Translations under genes and position numbers: made by a program
NCBI GenBank assembly: GCA_035606695.1
Contig: DATNEW010000041.1
Location: forward strand, 1-64,000
Source of the DNA: Gemmatimonadaceae bacterium
GTDB lineage: Bacteria > Gemmatimonadota > Gemmatimonadetes > Gemmatimonadales > Gemmatimonadaceae
DNA length: 64,000 nt
Direction: 5' to 3'
The notes under the pieces: generated by a model
The model's database searches: none
Told to the model about the DNA's origin: nothing
What the model saw: the letters and a program-made list of their open reading frames with translations, nothing else
Part shown: piece by piece, positions 44,787 through 53,117 of the stretch
How the letters are laid out: the number at the start of each line of letters is the position of its first letter
Position numbering within the stretch: the stretch's first letter is position 1

Positions 44787-46031
44787 ATGTCACGCACGCA
44801 CGTTATCGCTCGCGGCGCCCTTCTGTTGGGCGCGGTTGGCGCGTTCGTCGCCGCTTGCCACAGCGACACGACGCTGTTCGCACCGCAGCCGAACAACCCG
44901 ATTTTCACGAGCTATGTGGCGCTCGGAAACAGCATCACGGCCGGCTTTCAGTCGGGCGGAATCAACGATTCCACGCAGCATCAGAGTTACGCGGTGCTGC
45001 TCGCGAATCAGATGCACACGCGGTTCGCGATTCCGTCGCTCGCCGCGCCGGGCTGCCCGCCGCCGATCGCCAACTTGCTGACGGGCGCGCGCGTCGGTGG
45101 CGCCACGTCAACCAGCACCTCGTGCGCGCTCCGGACGGCCGCCTCGGCGACGGCGACGCTGAACAACGTCGCCGTCCCGGGCATCACGACCTTCGATCCG
45201 ATCGCCATCGGCAACCCGGCCGACACGTTGCTGCAGAACAAGAATCCGCTCGTGCAGATCATCCTGGGCGGCGAGTCGATGGTGCAGAAGGCGCTGGACA
45301 ACAAGCCGACGTTCGCCACGGTCTGGGTTGGCAACAACGACATCCTGGCGGCCGCGATTGGCGGCACGCCTGGCGCCGCGACACCGGTTCCGACCTTTAC
45401 GACCAACTACAAGGCGATGATCGATCAGCTCGTCGCGGGCGCACCCGGCCTCAAAGGTGTGCTGATCGGCGTAGTACAGGTCACCGAGGTACCGGTGCTG
45501 TTCCAGGTTGGTGTGCTCCAACAGAACGCGGCGGCAAAGGCGGCGGCGGACCAAGTTGCGGGGGTCAAGCTCACGATCGATCCGGTGACGTGCGCCGGCG
45601 CCAACGCGGGTGCGTTGCTCGCGTTCAACGCCCTGCCCACCTACAAGACCCGGCCCGCTCCGGCGACGGGCATCGTCTTCTGTCAGAAGGTGGCCGGCGG
45701 CGGCGCGCTTGATCCGGGCGATCCCGGCATTCTCGACATCACCGAGCAGGCGACGGTCGCGAACACCATCAACGGCTACAACGCCTATATCAAGGCCAAG
45801 GCGGACAGCATCGGCTTCGCATACTTCGACGCCAGTCCGGTATTGGACAGCCTTCGCAAGGCGAATGCGGTTCCGGCGTTCCCGAACCTGACCAGCACCA
45901 CTGCGCCATTTGGACAGTTTTTCTCGCTGGACGGCGTGCATCCCGCCGCGGCCGCGCACGTGCTGATCGCAAACCATTTGATCGACGTGATCAACGCGAA
46001 GTACGGCACGTCGCTCGTGCACGTGCAGTAG
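44787..46031 (+). CDS. SGNH/GDSL-type hydrolase lipoprotein
   Basis: 414 residues. Lipobox-like signal AFVAACHS, so it is probably lipid-anchored at Cys 24. SGNH blocks: GNSITAG (block I, catalytic Ser), WVGNNDIL (block III, Asn) and SLDGVHP (block V, Asp and His). Esterase or lipase activity is expected. A long Ala/Gly/Thr-rich segment (about 100-190) separates blocks I and III. AGGGGAA lies upstream of the ATG. It forms an operon with the FadL-like gene and is followed by a hairpin at 46066. Confidence 0.85.
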   Translation: MSRTHVIARGALLLGAVGAFVAACHSDTTLFAPQPNNPIFTSYVALGNSITAGFQSGGINDSTQHQSYAVLLANQMHTRFAIPSLAAPGCPPPIANLLTGARVGGATSTSTSCALRTAASATATLNNVAVPGITTFDPIAIGNPADTLLQNKNPLVQIILGGESMVQKALDNKPTFATVWVGNNDILAAAIGGTPGAATPVPTFTTNYKAMIDQLVAGAPGLKGVLIGVVQVTEVPVLFQVGVLQQNAAAKAAADQVAGVKLTIDPVTCAGANAGALLAFNALPTYKTRPAPATGIVFCQKVAGGGALDPGDPGILDITEQATVANTINGYNAYIKAKADSIGFAYFDASPVLDSLRKANAVPAFPNLTSTTAPFGQFFSLDGVHPAAAAHVLIANHLIDVINAKYGTSLVHVQ

Positions 46032-46065
46032 GCTTCGGCGTAGTCAACGAGTCATGGGAAGTCTG

Positions 46066-46099
46066 AACGGGGCGATCCGGAGATTCGGGTCGCCCCGTT
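46066..46099 (+). terminator. Hairpin terminator after the SGNH gene
   Basis: 10-bp stem AACGGGGCGA with its complement, 14-base interior with weaker pairing, 34 bp after the stop codon. The T-tract is weak (GTCATT), so it may need extra factors. Confidence 0.5.
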
Positions 46100-46155
46100 G
46101 TCATTCAAGGTGCTGCGGCTCGCCGACAAGCCCCGTGTACACAGGGCGATAATAT

Positions 46156-46183
46156 TTGTGATCTCGCTGGTATTAATTATACT
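46156..46183 (+). promoter_or_regulatory. Sigma-70-type promoter of the nitronate monooxygenase-like gene
   Basis: TTGTGA (46156-46161) and TATACT (46178-46183) with a 16-bp spacer in an AT-rich stretch (about 46150-46190) that stands out against the GC-rich surroundings. Confidence 0.55.
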
Positions 46184-46234
46184 AGTTGAACTTACGGACA
46201 CTCCACTCATCTTCTTTAGCATATTGTTATCAAC

Positions 46235-47266
46235 ATGAGCCCGCTGCGCTACGAGACGGCCTTTACTCGGCAAGTCGGGATCGATCTCCCGATCATCTGC
46301 GGCGCCATGTACCCGTGCTCCAATCCCGAGCTGGTCGCCGCCGCCTCGGACGCCGGCGCCATCGGCATCGTGCAGCCCGTGTCGATGACCTACGTCTACG
46401 GCCACGACTTTCGAGAAGGCTTACGGCTGATCAAGAAGCTGACGCCCCGCCCTTTTGGCATGAACGCGCTCATCGAGCAATCGTCGAAGATGTACCGCGA
46501 GCGCGTCGAGCGATGGATCGACATCGCGCTCGAAGAAGGCGTCCGGTTCTTCGTCACCTCACTCGGCAACCCGCGCTGGGTGGTCGACCGGACGGCCTCC
46601 GTCGGCGCGATCGTCTATCATGACGTGACCGAAGCCAAGTGGGCGCGCAAAGCCGTCGACGGCGGCGTGCATGGCCTCATCGCCGTCAACAACGTGGCGG
46701 GCGGCCACGCCGGGCCCAAGTCGCCTGAAACGCTGTACGATGAGCTGCTGCCGTTTGGCCTCCCCATCATCTGCGCCGGGGGCGTGGGCGATCCGCGCAC
46801 CTTCCGCCGCATGATCGACCTGGGCTACGCCGGCGTGCAGATGGGTACCCGGTTCATCGCGACGAACGAGTGCCTCGCCCACCCGGACTACAAGCAGGCG
46901 ATCGTCGACGCCGACCCGAAGGACATCGTCCTGACAGAGCGCCTGACCGGCGTTCCGGTGGCCGTGATCAACAATGACTACGTGCGCCACTTGGGGACCC
47001 GCGCCGGCCCGATCGCCCGGTACATGCTCCGCCATCCGAAGATGAAGCACTGGATGCGCACCTACTACGCGCTGACGTCGCTGCGGCGGCTCAAACAGTC
47101 GTCGCTGTCCTCGGCCGGGGCCAAGGAATACTGGCAGGCGGGAAAGAGCGTGGGGGGCATTCATCGCGTGAAGGCGGTGCGGCAGATCGTGGATGAGTTC
47201 GCGGCGGCCCTGGCGGCCGATCACCGAACAGAACCCAACCCTCCCGGTGCGAACCGTGTCTCTTAG
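46235..47266 (+). CDS. Nitronate monooxygenase family flavoenzyme
   Basis: 343 residues. FMN-dependent TIM-barrel of the NMO/2-nitropropane dioxygenase-like family: PIICGAMYPCSNPELVAAASDAG at the start, VNNVAGGHAG with the conserved His, and ICAGGVGD followed by AGVQMGTRFIATNE for phosphate binding. Members oxidise nitronates such as propionate 3-nitronate, but some are enoyl reductases, so the substrate is open. A strong ribosome binding site is not seen; a promoter lies 52 bp upstream. Single gene. Confidence 0.85.
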   Translation: MSPLRYETAFTRQVGIDLPIICGAMYPCSNPELVAAASDAGAIGIVQPVSMTYVYGHDFREGLRLIKKLTPRPFGMNALIEQSSKMYRERVERWIDIALEEGVRFFVTSLGNPRWVVDRTASVGAIVYHDVTEAKWARKAVDGGVHGLIAVNNVAGGHAGPKSPETLYDELLPFGLPIICAGGVGDPRTFRRMIDLGYAGVQMGTRFIATNECLAHPDYKQAIVDADPKDIVLTERLTGVPVAVINNDYVRHLGTRAGPIARYMLRHPKMKHWMRTYYALTSLRRLKQSSLSSAGAKEYWQAGKSVGGIHRVKAVRQIVDEFAAALAADHRTEPNPPGANRVS

Positions 47267-47307
47267 ACGGTTCCGGACCTCGTAGGCCTACGATCGCTAT
47301 CTCAGCT

Positions 47308-47868
47308 GTGACGGAAAATCCACGCCTTCTCGACCGACACCTCATCACACGGTGCCTTGCCGGCGAGCCGAACGCGGAGCGCGAGCTGTATGACGCGCAC
47401 GTCGATCGGATCTATCGGCTGATGTACCGGATGGCGGGCGACGGCGATCTGGCGGCGGACTTCACTCAGGAAACCTTCATCCGCGTCTTCGAGCGGCTCA
47501 ACCAGTACCGCGGCGATTCCTCGCTTGCGACCTGGCTGCACACGATTGCCGTCTCGGTGGCGCTGAACGGACTACGCAAGGTGAAACGCATTCACGGCCG
47601 CATGGACAACATCGACGACGCGCCGGCGCTGGCGGTCGAGCCCAAGGGTCCGACGTGGGACCTCAAGGCTCGCCTGCACACCGCGATCGACGCGCTGTCG
47701 GAGAAGCTGCGACCGGTGTTCGTGATGCACGACGTCGAGGGCTACACCCACGAGGAGATCGCCGGCGCGCTCGGCATTCCCGTGGGCACCTCGAAAGCTC
47801 GACTGTTCGACGCACGCGCCAAGCTCAGACTGGCGCTCGCGGCCTTCGCTGGAGATCACATCGCATGA
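47308..47868 (+). CDS. ECF-type RNA polymerase sigma factor
   Basis: 186 residues, GTG start. Region 2 (about 25-90: DRIYRLMYRMAGDGDLAADFTQETFIRVFERLNQYRGDSSLATWLHTIA) and region 4 (about 125-180: RPVFVMHDVEGYTHEEIAGALGIPVGTSKARLFDARAKLR). No region 1 or 3, as expected for ECF sigma factors. The stop overlaps the start of a membrane protein that resembles an anti-sigma factor. The likely targets include the secreted HEAT-repeat genes downstream. Confidence 0.93.
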   Translation: MTENPRLLDRHLITRCLAGEPNAERELYDAHVDRIYRLMYRMAGDGDLAADFTQETFIRVFERLNQYRGDSSLATWLHTIAVSVALNGLRKVKRIHGRMDNIDDAPALAVEPKGPTWDLKARLHTAIDALSEKLRPVFVMHDVEGYTHEEIAGALGIPVGTSKARLFDARAKLRLALAAFAGDHIA

Positions 47869-48716
47869 ACGACGATCAAATGGACGAACTGCTCATTCAG
47901 ACGGCGCGCGACTACAACACACCCGGCGTCGTTCCGCGAGACGAAATGTGGCACGCAATCGCCGCGGCGCGACGCGGGAATCCGTCGGTCGTGACTCCGT
48001 CGGCGAGTCGACGCCACCTGTGGCTGTGGCCGAGTGTGGGCGTGGCTGCCGCGGCGGTGCTGGCGGTGGGTATCGCGATCGGTCGCTCCACGCGGAGCAC
48101 GAGTCCCGAGATTCACGTCCCGCAGGCGACGACCGTGGCGGCAAATCCGCCGCGCGATTCTGCGGCCGCGACGGCGCATCCGGATACCGTCGTCACGCAA
48201 CTGCACGAGGAAACCAGGAAAGTCGACGCCGCGGTGCGGCGGCTCGCCGTCGCGACGCCGCGCACGCAGCTAGCTGAGCCATCGCTGAACCGAACGCCGG
48301 CAAATTGGAGCGGCGGGAATTACGCGAACTCGGAGAACGCGGCGGCCGCACCGAGCACGGAGCAGAACCTGGCCTACCGTCTGGTGGTCCTTCGCCATCT
48401 CGCGGGCAGTGAAGCGCTCATCACCACCTTCCGCGCGTCGGCCAAGCGCGGCGAGATGGACGCACAAATCGCGCAGTGGTCGCGCGAGCTCCTCAGCACC
48501 ACCCGCTTGCTCGAAGCGTCTGCTGCAGCGGACGATCCGGTCATGAAACGCCTGCTCGAAGATCTCGATCTCATCATCGCGCAGATCGCGCAATACGCGG
48601 CGCGCGGCACCAACAATCCCGAAGAGCTCGAGCTCATCGAGCAATCGATCAACCAGCGCGGCGTCATCACGAAGCTGCGCAGCACCATGCCCGCGACGCC
48701 CGCGGCGCATATGTGA
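47865..48716 (+). CDS. Probable membrane anti-sigma factor
   Basis: 283 residues from an ATG at 47865 overlapping the sigma gene (ATGA). A cytoplasmic N-terminus (about 1-48, MNDDQMDELLIQTARDYN) lacks the zinc-binding HxxxCxxC motif, one membrane helix spans about 52-72 (LWLWPSVGVAAAAVLAVGIAIG), and an exported C-terminal part is Ala/Thr-rich and then helical (about 165-280). Topology and place after an ECF sigma factor indicate anti-sigma function. The exported half may be the sensor. Confidence is moderate because the domain family was not recognised. Confidence 0.7.
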   Translation: MNDDQMDELLIQTARDYNTPGVVPRDEMWHAIAAARRGNPSVVTPSASRRHLWLWPSVGVAAAAVLAVGIAIGRSTRSTSPEIHVPQATTVAANPPRDSAAATAHPDTVVTQLHEETRKVDAAVRRLAVATPRTQLAEPSLNRTPANWSGGNYANSENAAAAPSTEQNLAYRLVVLRHLAGSEALITTFRASAKRGEMDAQIAQWSRELLSTTRLLEASAAADDPVMKRLLEDLDLIIAQIAQYAARGTNNPEELELIEQSINQRGVITKLRSTMPATPAAHM

Positions 48717-48726
48717 GGAATCGGCG

Positions 48727-50118
48727 ATGAAGAAGATTCTACTCCCTGCTCTCGTGCTCGCAGCCGGGGCGTTCGCGCCCACGGCGCGCGCCGGAGCGCA
48801 AAGCAGCCGTCGCGTACGATCGACGGCGTCGGTCATCTCGCTGCCCGTTGCCGAGCACTTTGCCGATCCCGCGGATTCGCTCTTCCGCACGGCGCGGCAG
48901 CTCATGAATTCGCACGAGTATCGCAAAGCGGCGAACATGCTGCAGCAGCTCGTCGATCGGTATCCGGACGCGCCGCAGGCGGGTGATGCGCTCTACTGGC
49001 GCGCGTGGTCGCTCTTTCAGCTCGGGCGCGACGGCCGGAGCCCGACCGATCTGGCCGACGCGCGGGCGGCGCTCGATCGATACAACAACATCTACGGCAA
49101 AGACGCCAAGATGGCCGGCGATGCGACGGAGTTGTACAGCAACATTCGTTCGGCGCAGGCGTCACTGGGCGATGCGAAGGCGGCGGGTGAAGTGGCGAGC
49201 GCCGCCGGAGCCCTTCGGCAGCCGGGCAGCTGCGGCTCACAGGCCGATGAGGAAATGCGCATGGCCGCGCTCGACGGGCTCTTGTCGATGTCGTCCGCGG
49301 AGGCCGTGCCGATTCTCAAGGAAGTCCTCAAGCAGCGCGACGAGTGCCGCGTGGACGCGCGGAAAAAAGCGGTGTTCCTGCTCGCGCAGAAACGCGGCGA
49401 CGATATCGCGTCGACGCTGCTCGAGGTCGCACGCAACGACCCGAGTACCGACGTGCGCGGCGATGCGATCTTCTGGCTCTCGCAGACGCGATCCGACGTC
49501 GCCATCCCGGCGCTCGACTCGATCGTCTTCCAATCCAAGGACGATGAGCTGCGCAAGAAGGCGCTGTTCGCGCTCTCGCAGCAGGCGCACGACCAACGCG
49601 CCCGCGCCGCGCTCCAGCGGGCGGCCGAGGACGAGCACATGTCCGACGACGTCCGCGAGCAGGCGATCTTCTGGCTCGGTCAGTCGAGCATCGTCGATCT
49701 CGACTACTTCAAGGCGCTGTTCAAGAAGTCTCAAAACGCCGAGATCCGAAACAAGATCATCTTCGCGGTGAGCCAGCATTCGTCGCCCGAGGCCGCGGCA
49801 TGGCTGTTCGACGTCGCCAAGGACAAGGCCTACGACGTCGAGACTCGCAAGCAGGCGCTCTTCTGGCTCGGCCAGCGGCGTTCGACGTCGATCGACATGC
49901 TGCAGACCATCTACGATCAGTCGAAAGGCGACGACGAGATGCACCGCCAGGTGATCTTCGTTCTGAGCCAGCGCAGCGACGCAGCCGCCGTGGACAAGCT
50001 CATGGACATCGCGAAGAACGACTCGGACATCGACATGCGGAAGCAGGCGTTGTTCTGGCTCGGGCAGAAGAATGACCCGCGCGTGCGGCAGTTTCTCCTC
50101 GACCTGATCCGCAAATGA
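48727..50118 (+). CDS. Secreted protein with TPR and HEAT-like repeats
   Basis: 463 residues. Signal peptide about 1-23 (PALVLAAGAFAPTARA). Residues 50-155 hold a TPR pair (RTARQLMNSHEYRKAANMLQQLVDRYP-type). Residues about 170-460 hold eight or nine HEAT-like repeats of about 31 residues with the recurring core KQALFWLGQ or KKALFALSQ, each followed by a D/S-rich loop. HEAT arrays bind proteins or scaffold them. It is coupled to the next gene by ATGA. Regulation by the upstream sigma/anti-sigma pair is likely from gene order. Confidence 0.78.
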   Translation: MKKILLPALVLAAGAFAPTARAGAQSSRRVRSTASVISLPVAEHFADPADSLFRTARQLMNSHEYRKAANMLQQLVDRYPDAPQAGDALYWRAWSLFQLGRDGRSPTDLADARAALDRYNNIYGKDAKMAGDATELYSNIRSAQASLGDAKAAGEVASAAGALRQPGSCGSQADEEMRMAALDGLLSMSSAEAVPILKEVLKQRDECRVDARKKAVFLLAQKRGDDIASTLLEVARNDPSTDVRGDAIFWLSQTRSDVAIPALDSIVFQSKDDELRKKALFALSQQAHDQRARAALQRAAEDEHMSDDVREQAIFWLGQSSIVDLDYFKALFKKSQNAEIRNKIIFAVSQHSSPEAAAWLFDVAKDKAYDVETRKQALFWLGQRRSTSIDMLQTIYDQSKGDDEMHRQVIFVLSQRSDAAAVDKLMDIAKNDSDIDMRKQALFWLGQKNDPRVRQFLLDLIRK

Positions 50119-50849
50119 TTCGACTTGGGCTTCTGACCGCGGCCGCATCCCTGGCCGCGGCGCCGCTCCTTGGCCAATCGCTGGCGAGTCGAGTGGATGC
50201 CGTTCGCGAAGGCACGATCGAGATGACGTTCGCGTCGCGCCCCGACGTGTGTGGCGACGGCCGAGGCAGTATCTGGACGACGCGCGGCGGCGGATACAAC
50301 TCGTACGAGTGCGTGCACGGACCGGTACGGGTCACGATCGGCCGCAGCGACGGTCAGACCGTGAGCATTCGATCGTGCGTCGCCTGCCGGCCGCGCACTG
50401 ACGGCGCTACGCAATTCGGCGACGTACCGGCCGACGAAGTGGCCCGCTATCTCCTGACCGTTGCAGTCGGGATCGGCGGAACGAGCGCGGACAAAGCGGT
50501 GAGCGCGGCCGCCCTTGCCGATGCGAATGTCGGGGCGGAGCTCGCGCAGCTGGCGCGCAATGAGAACGCCACGATTTCGTCGCGGAAGCAGGCGTTGTTC
50601 TGGTTCGGGCAATCCGACGCCCCGACGAAAGACCTCATTGCGCTCGACCACGATCTGACGTCGGAAACACTGCGCAAGCAATACGTGTTCGTGCTGTCGC
50701 AGCGTCACGACGACGCCGCCGTCGACAAGCTGATCGACGTGGCGCGTCACGATCCGAACACGGACGTGCGGAAGCAGGCGATGTTCTGGCTGGGCCAATC
50801 GCACGAGCCGAAGGCGCTGGCCTTTTTTAGAGATATCTTAACGCGCTGA
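50115..50849 (+). CDS. Secreted HEAT-repeat protein with Cys-rich N-terminal domain, paralogue A
   Basis: 244 residues. Signal peptide about 1-20. The N-terminal domain (about 22-115) has the pattern MTFASRPDVCGDGRGSI, CVHGPVRV and SCVACRP, with four cysteines that could form disulfides. The C-terminal third has three HEAT-like units (KQALFWFGQ, KQYVFVLSQ, KQAMFWLGQ). It shares the N-terminal pattern with the next gene, so the two are duplicates. Domain function is unknown. Confidence 0.72.
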   Translation: MIRLGLLTAAASLAAAPLLGQSLASRVDAVREGTIEMTFASRPDVCGDGRGSIWTTRGGGYNSYECVHGPVRVTIGRSDGQTVSIRSCVACRPRTDGATQFGDVPADEVARYLLTVAVGIGGTSADKAVSAAALADANVGAELAQLARNENATISSRKQALFWFGQSDAPTKDLIALDHDLTSETLRKQYVFVLSQRHDDAAVDKLIDVARHDPNTDVRKQAMFWLGQSHEPKALAFFRDILTR

Positions 50850-50860
50850 GGAACCGACCC

Positions 50861-51607
50861 ATGCGACCGTTCTTCTTCGCCTTCGCGGCCACGCTTGCCC
50901 CGCTTGCCATGGCGCCGCTTGGCGCGCAATCACTCGCGTCGCGCGTGGTCGAACATGATGGCAGCGTGGAAGTCATCTTCCCGAGCCGGCCCGAGGCGTG
51001 CGGTGACGGCCGGTCATTCATCTCGCACGTCTTTGGCAATCGGAACGATTTTGGCGATCGTCCCTGCGTGCATGGCCCCGCGCGCGTCGAGGTGACCGTG
51101 ATGGACGGCGAGGTTACGCGACTGCGTTCCTTCGTCGGGCCCGTTCCGCCGAGCGCCAATCGCACGATCACGGCGAGCGCCGCGGACGCCGGTGCGTGGC
51201 TCACGCAGGTCGTGAACGGCGCGTCGGCCCGTGTGGCGCAGGAGGCGGTCGTGCCGCTCGTGCTCGTGGACGAATTCGAGCCGTGGGACGTTCTCTTACG
51301 TGTATCTCGCGATGACGCGCGGCCGCTCGCCGTGCGCCGCGCGGCACTCAACTGGGTGGGATTCGATGTGAATCATCACCTCGGACTGGACGACGCCTCC
51401 GCGGACTCCGAAGACGACGAGATGCGCCGGCAGGCCGTGTTCGTCCTGTCGCAGCGAGCGAAGCGCGACGGAACGGCGGAGCTGATCGATGCCGCTCGCA
51501 CGTCGAGGCATCCGAGCGTGCGGCGCGACGCGATTTTCTGGTTGAGCCAGGTGGGAGAGCCTACCGCGGTGGCGAATCTGTACGCGGATCTGTTGAAGTC
51601 GCGTTAA
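50861..51607 (+). CDS. Secreted HEAT-repeat protein, paralogue B
   Basis: 248 residues from an ATG with GAGGA upstream. Signal peptide about 1-22. N-terminal domain matches paralogue A (QSLASRV, FPSRPEACGDGRSFI, CVHGPARV, DGEVTRLRSFVG) and keeps two of its four cysteines. The C-terminal half has two clear HEAT-like units (RQAVFVLSQ and RDAIFWLSQ). Last gene of the sigma-anti-sigma-HEAT run, followed by an inverted repeat pair. Confidence 0.72.
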   Translation: MRPFFFAFAATLAPLAMAPLGAQSLASRVVEHDGSVEVIFPSRPEACGDGRSFISHVFGNRNDFGDRPCVHGPARVEVTVMDGEVTRLRSFVGPVPPSANRTITASAADAGAWLTQVVNGASARVAQEAVVPLVLVDEFEPWDVLLRVSRDDARPLAVRRAALNWVGFDVNHHLGLDDASADSEDDEMRRQAVFVLSQRAKRDGTAELIDAARTSRHPSVRRDAIFWLSQVGEPTAVANLYADLLKSR

Positions 51608-51611
51608 CTGG

Positions 51612-51688
51612 GTCATCGTCAGCGAGTGAGACGAGCGAAGGACCCCGTTCCGCCGAGGAGAGAGGTCCTTCGCTACGCTCAGGATGAC
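51612..51688. repeat. Inverted pair of CATCCTGAGCG...GAAGGA elements
   Basis: A degenerate copy at 51612-51643 (GTCATCGTCAGCG ... GCGAAGGACC) and an inverted copy at 51664-51688 (GGTCCTTCGCTACGCTCAGG), separated by 20 bp. Paired, they make a long imperfect hairpin between two convergent genes and may act as the shared terminator. Confidence 0.65.
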
Positions 51689-51690
51689 AA

Positions 51691-52476
51691 CTAGGCGCCA
51701 AGAAGCAGGAACGAATCGTACAACGCGTGCGTCCACGCGGTGATGCCGAACCCGCGCACGAGATACAGCGCGCTGAACGCGAGTCCGCTCAAGAAGCGGA
51801 ACGTAAAAGATTGCAGCTGAAACTGGTCGCCGTACGGTCCGATGTAGTGAAACGCCGAGAAGATGAGCGCACCAATGATCGCGGCGACCGTGCCCGACAC
51901 TCGCTTGCCGGTGCCGAGTACGACGCGCGCTCCCGCCGCCAAGCCGGTCACCAAGAACACGCGAAAGAAGAGCTCCTCGTACAAGCCGGCGCCCAGTGAG
52001 AGCATGAGGCGCGTGGTCCATCCCATCTGGGCAATCGCGCCGCCGGGCGCCTGGCCGCCTTGAATCATCAACGAGTGCAAAGAGCCGAGCAACTTCGCTG
52101 TGGTCAGTCCAATCACCAAGCCGAACGCAGCCGCGAGCGCGGTCGACTCGGCGAGCATACCGACAAACACCGCCGGACGAATGCGATCACGGCTCGCACG
52201 CAGGTCTCGGACGACGAAAAAGAGACCGAGCAGGATGATCAAGGCCATGAAAATGAGCGATCCGCGCGGGCCTGCAACAGCGGTGAATGCGCTTCGCAGC
52301 AGAACGTCCGCTCCGTTGCGAAGTTCGGCGCCCGGCTGAGCGAGCAGAGCAGCGAGCGCTTCGTAGCCGAGCAGCAGCGGCAACGCGAACAACACGCTGT
52401 AGCGGTGCGCTCGGCTCACCGAGAAGTAGGATGTCTTGCGCGTCGCGACGGCGGCGCCGGTTCGTGGAGCGGTCAT
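51691..52476 (-). CDS. CPBP family intramembrane metalloprotease
   Basis: 261 residues, six to eight membrane helices. CPBP (Abi) motifs: motif 1 YEELFFRVFL with the paired glutamates, motif 2 FSAFHYIG, and a third helix with THALYD, each contributing metal or catalytic residues. Eukaryotic Rce1 and bacterial members cleave within membranes; the substrate here is unknown. Single gene, convergent with the HEAT operon. Confidence 0.85.
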   Translation of the reverse strand: MTAPRTGAAVATRKTSYFSVSRAHRYSVLFALPLLLGYEALAALLAQPGAELRNGADVLLRSAFTAVAGPRGSLIFMALIILLGLFFVVRDLRASRDRIRPAVFVGMLAESTALAAAFGLVIGLTTAKLLGSLHSLMIQGGQAPGGAIAQMGWTTRLMLSLGAGLYEELFFRVFLVTGLAAGARVVLGTGKRVSGTVAAIIGALIFSAFHYIGPYGDQFQLQSFTFRFLSGLAFSALYLVRGFGITAWTHALYDSFLLLGA

Positions 52477-52699
52477 TACTCGAGCTTACGGAAGGGAGCG
52501 CCAGGAAGTTCTGGCAACGTCGGCAGAACGCGGAAAGGGAGCGCGAATCTTCGCGGAGTTCCGTGAAAGTACGTGAAAGTATGCGAAGTTCAGCCGGGAT
52601 GTTGCGGAACCGTTTTCATCGCACTAGGGTACGAGTGTGCGTCGCGAAGGTCGCGACCAAGAGTTTATGTCGAACCCGCAAATCCGAGGAGGTGATCCA
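52477..52699. other. Intergenic region upstream of the CPBP gene and sORF
   Basis: No convincing gene in about 220 bp. It holds a perfect tandem 10-bp repeat CGTGAAAGTA (52562-52581), two similar GGAA(A)GGGAGCGC stretches (52493-52507 and 52533-52547), and a weak plus-strand promoter candidate (TTGCGG 52602-52607, TAGGGT 52625-52630, spacer 17). The CPBP promoter must also lie here on the minus strand. Confidence 0.5.
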
Positions 52700-52744
52700 T
52701 TGTCTAACGGGACTCGTAACGGCAGGATCGCCGGAAGCCGCTAA
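52700..52744 (+). CDS. Candidate 14-residue small ORF or leader peptide
   Basis: A TTG-initiated frame encoding MSNGTRNGRIAGSR, preceded at seven bases by AGGAGGTGATCC, a full complement of the 16S rRNA 3' end. The extended match is far stronger than elsewhere in the window. The following 50 bp contain a CTAAGC/GCTTAG hairpin and a repeated CGCCGGAAGC, then a terminator. It may be a regulatory leader, a small protein or part of a structured RNA; no homologue is recognised. Confidence 0.35.
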   Translation: MSNGTRNGRIAGSR

Positions 52745-52797
52745 GCTTCTTTTCCTGGCTTAGAGCGCCGGAAGCCTGCTAGTTCCGGTGAAAAACT

Positions 52798-52841
52798 GAA
52801 CAAAGGGGCCGCTGTGGATTTCCACAGCGGCCCCTTTGTTC
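52798..52841 (-). terminator. Terminator of the flp pilin gene
   Basis: Perfect 20-bp stem (GAACAAAGGGGCCGCTGTGG and complement) with a four-base loop. On the minus strand it is followed by AGTTTTT. It lies 43 bp beyond the flp stop and could also end a plus-strand transcript from the small ORF. Confidence 0.85.
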
Positions 52842-52868
52842 ATCCTGAGGCGCGTAGCGCGGAAGGAT
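52840..52868. repeat. CATCCTGAGCG-type element, copy beside the flp terminator
   Basis: CATCCTGAGGCGCGTAGCGC followed by GGAAGGAT, located between the flp stop codon and its terminator hairpin. The same order (element next to hairpin) occurs at 3816-3882. Confidence 0.65.
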
Positions 52869-52884
52869 CTGCTGATGCGCGCGC

Positions 52885-53073
52885 TCAGCCCCCCGCCATT
52901 CCGTCCTGGAAACCCTGCGTGCCTTGCTGAAATGAATGCACGATGATCGGACCAGCGATCTTCACGGCCGCGGCGATCGCGACACCGATCAATGCGGCCA
53001 ACAGTGCGTACTCAGCGAACGATAAACCGGACTCATCACGAACGAACCGCCGTACTGCTTCGCGGAACACCAT
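52885..53073 (-). CDS. Flp/Fap type IVb pilin
   Basis: 62 residues from an ATG with GAGGAG upstream. A short basic leader ends in DESG, followed by LSFAEYALLAALIGVAI, matching the Flp prepilin site with Glu-Tyr five residues after the cleavage glycine. The mature pilin is about 45 residues. It would be assembled by a Tad-type machine, none of whose genes is in this window, so it is an orphan here. A sigma-54-like promoter lies about 50 bp upstream and a strong terminator follows. Confidence 0.9.
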   Translation of the reverse strand: MVFREAVRRFVRDESGLSFAEYALLAALIGVAIAAAVKIAGPIIVHSFQQGTQGFQDGMAGG

Positions 53074-53117
53074 CGACTCCTCGGCTGCGGTAGGTGGGTG
53101 TGCCCAAACTGACTTAA

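Noticed and set aside
52687-52699. AGGAGGTGATCC as a fragment of a 16S rRNA gene on the minus strand
   Set aside because: Only 12 bases match the 16S 3' end and nothing around them is rRNA-like. A ribosome binding site is the simpler reading.
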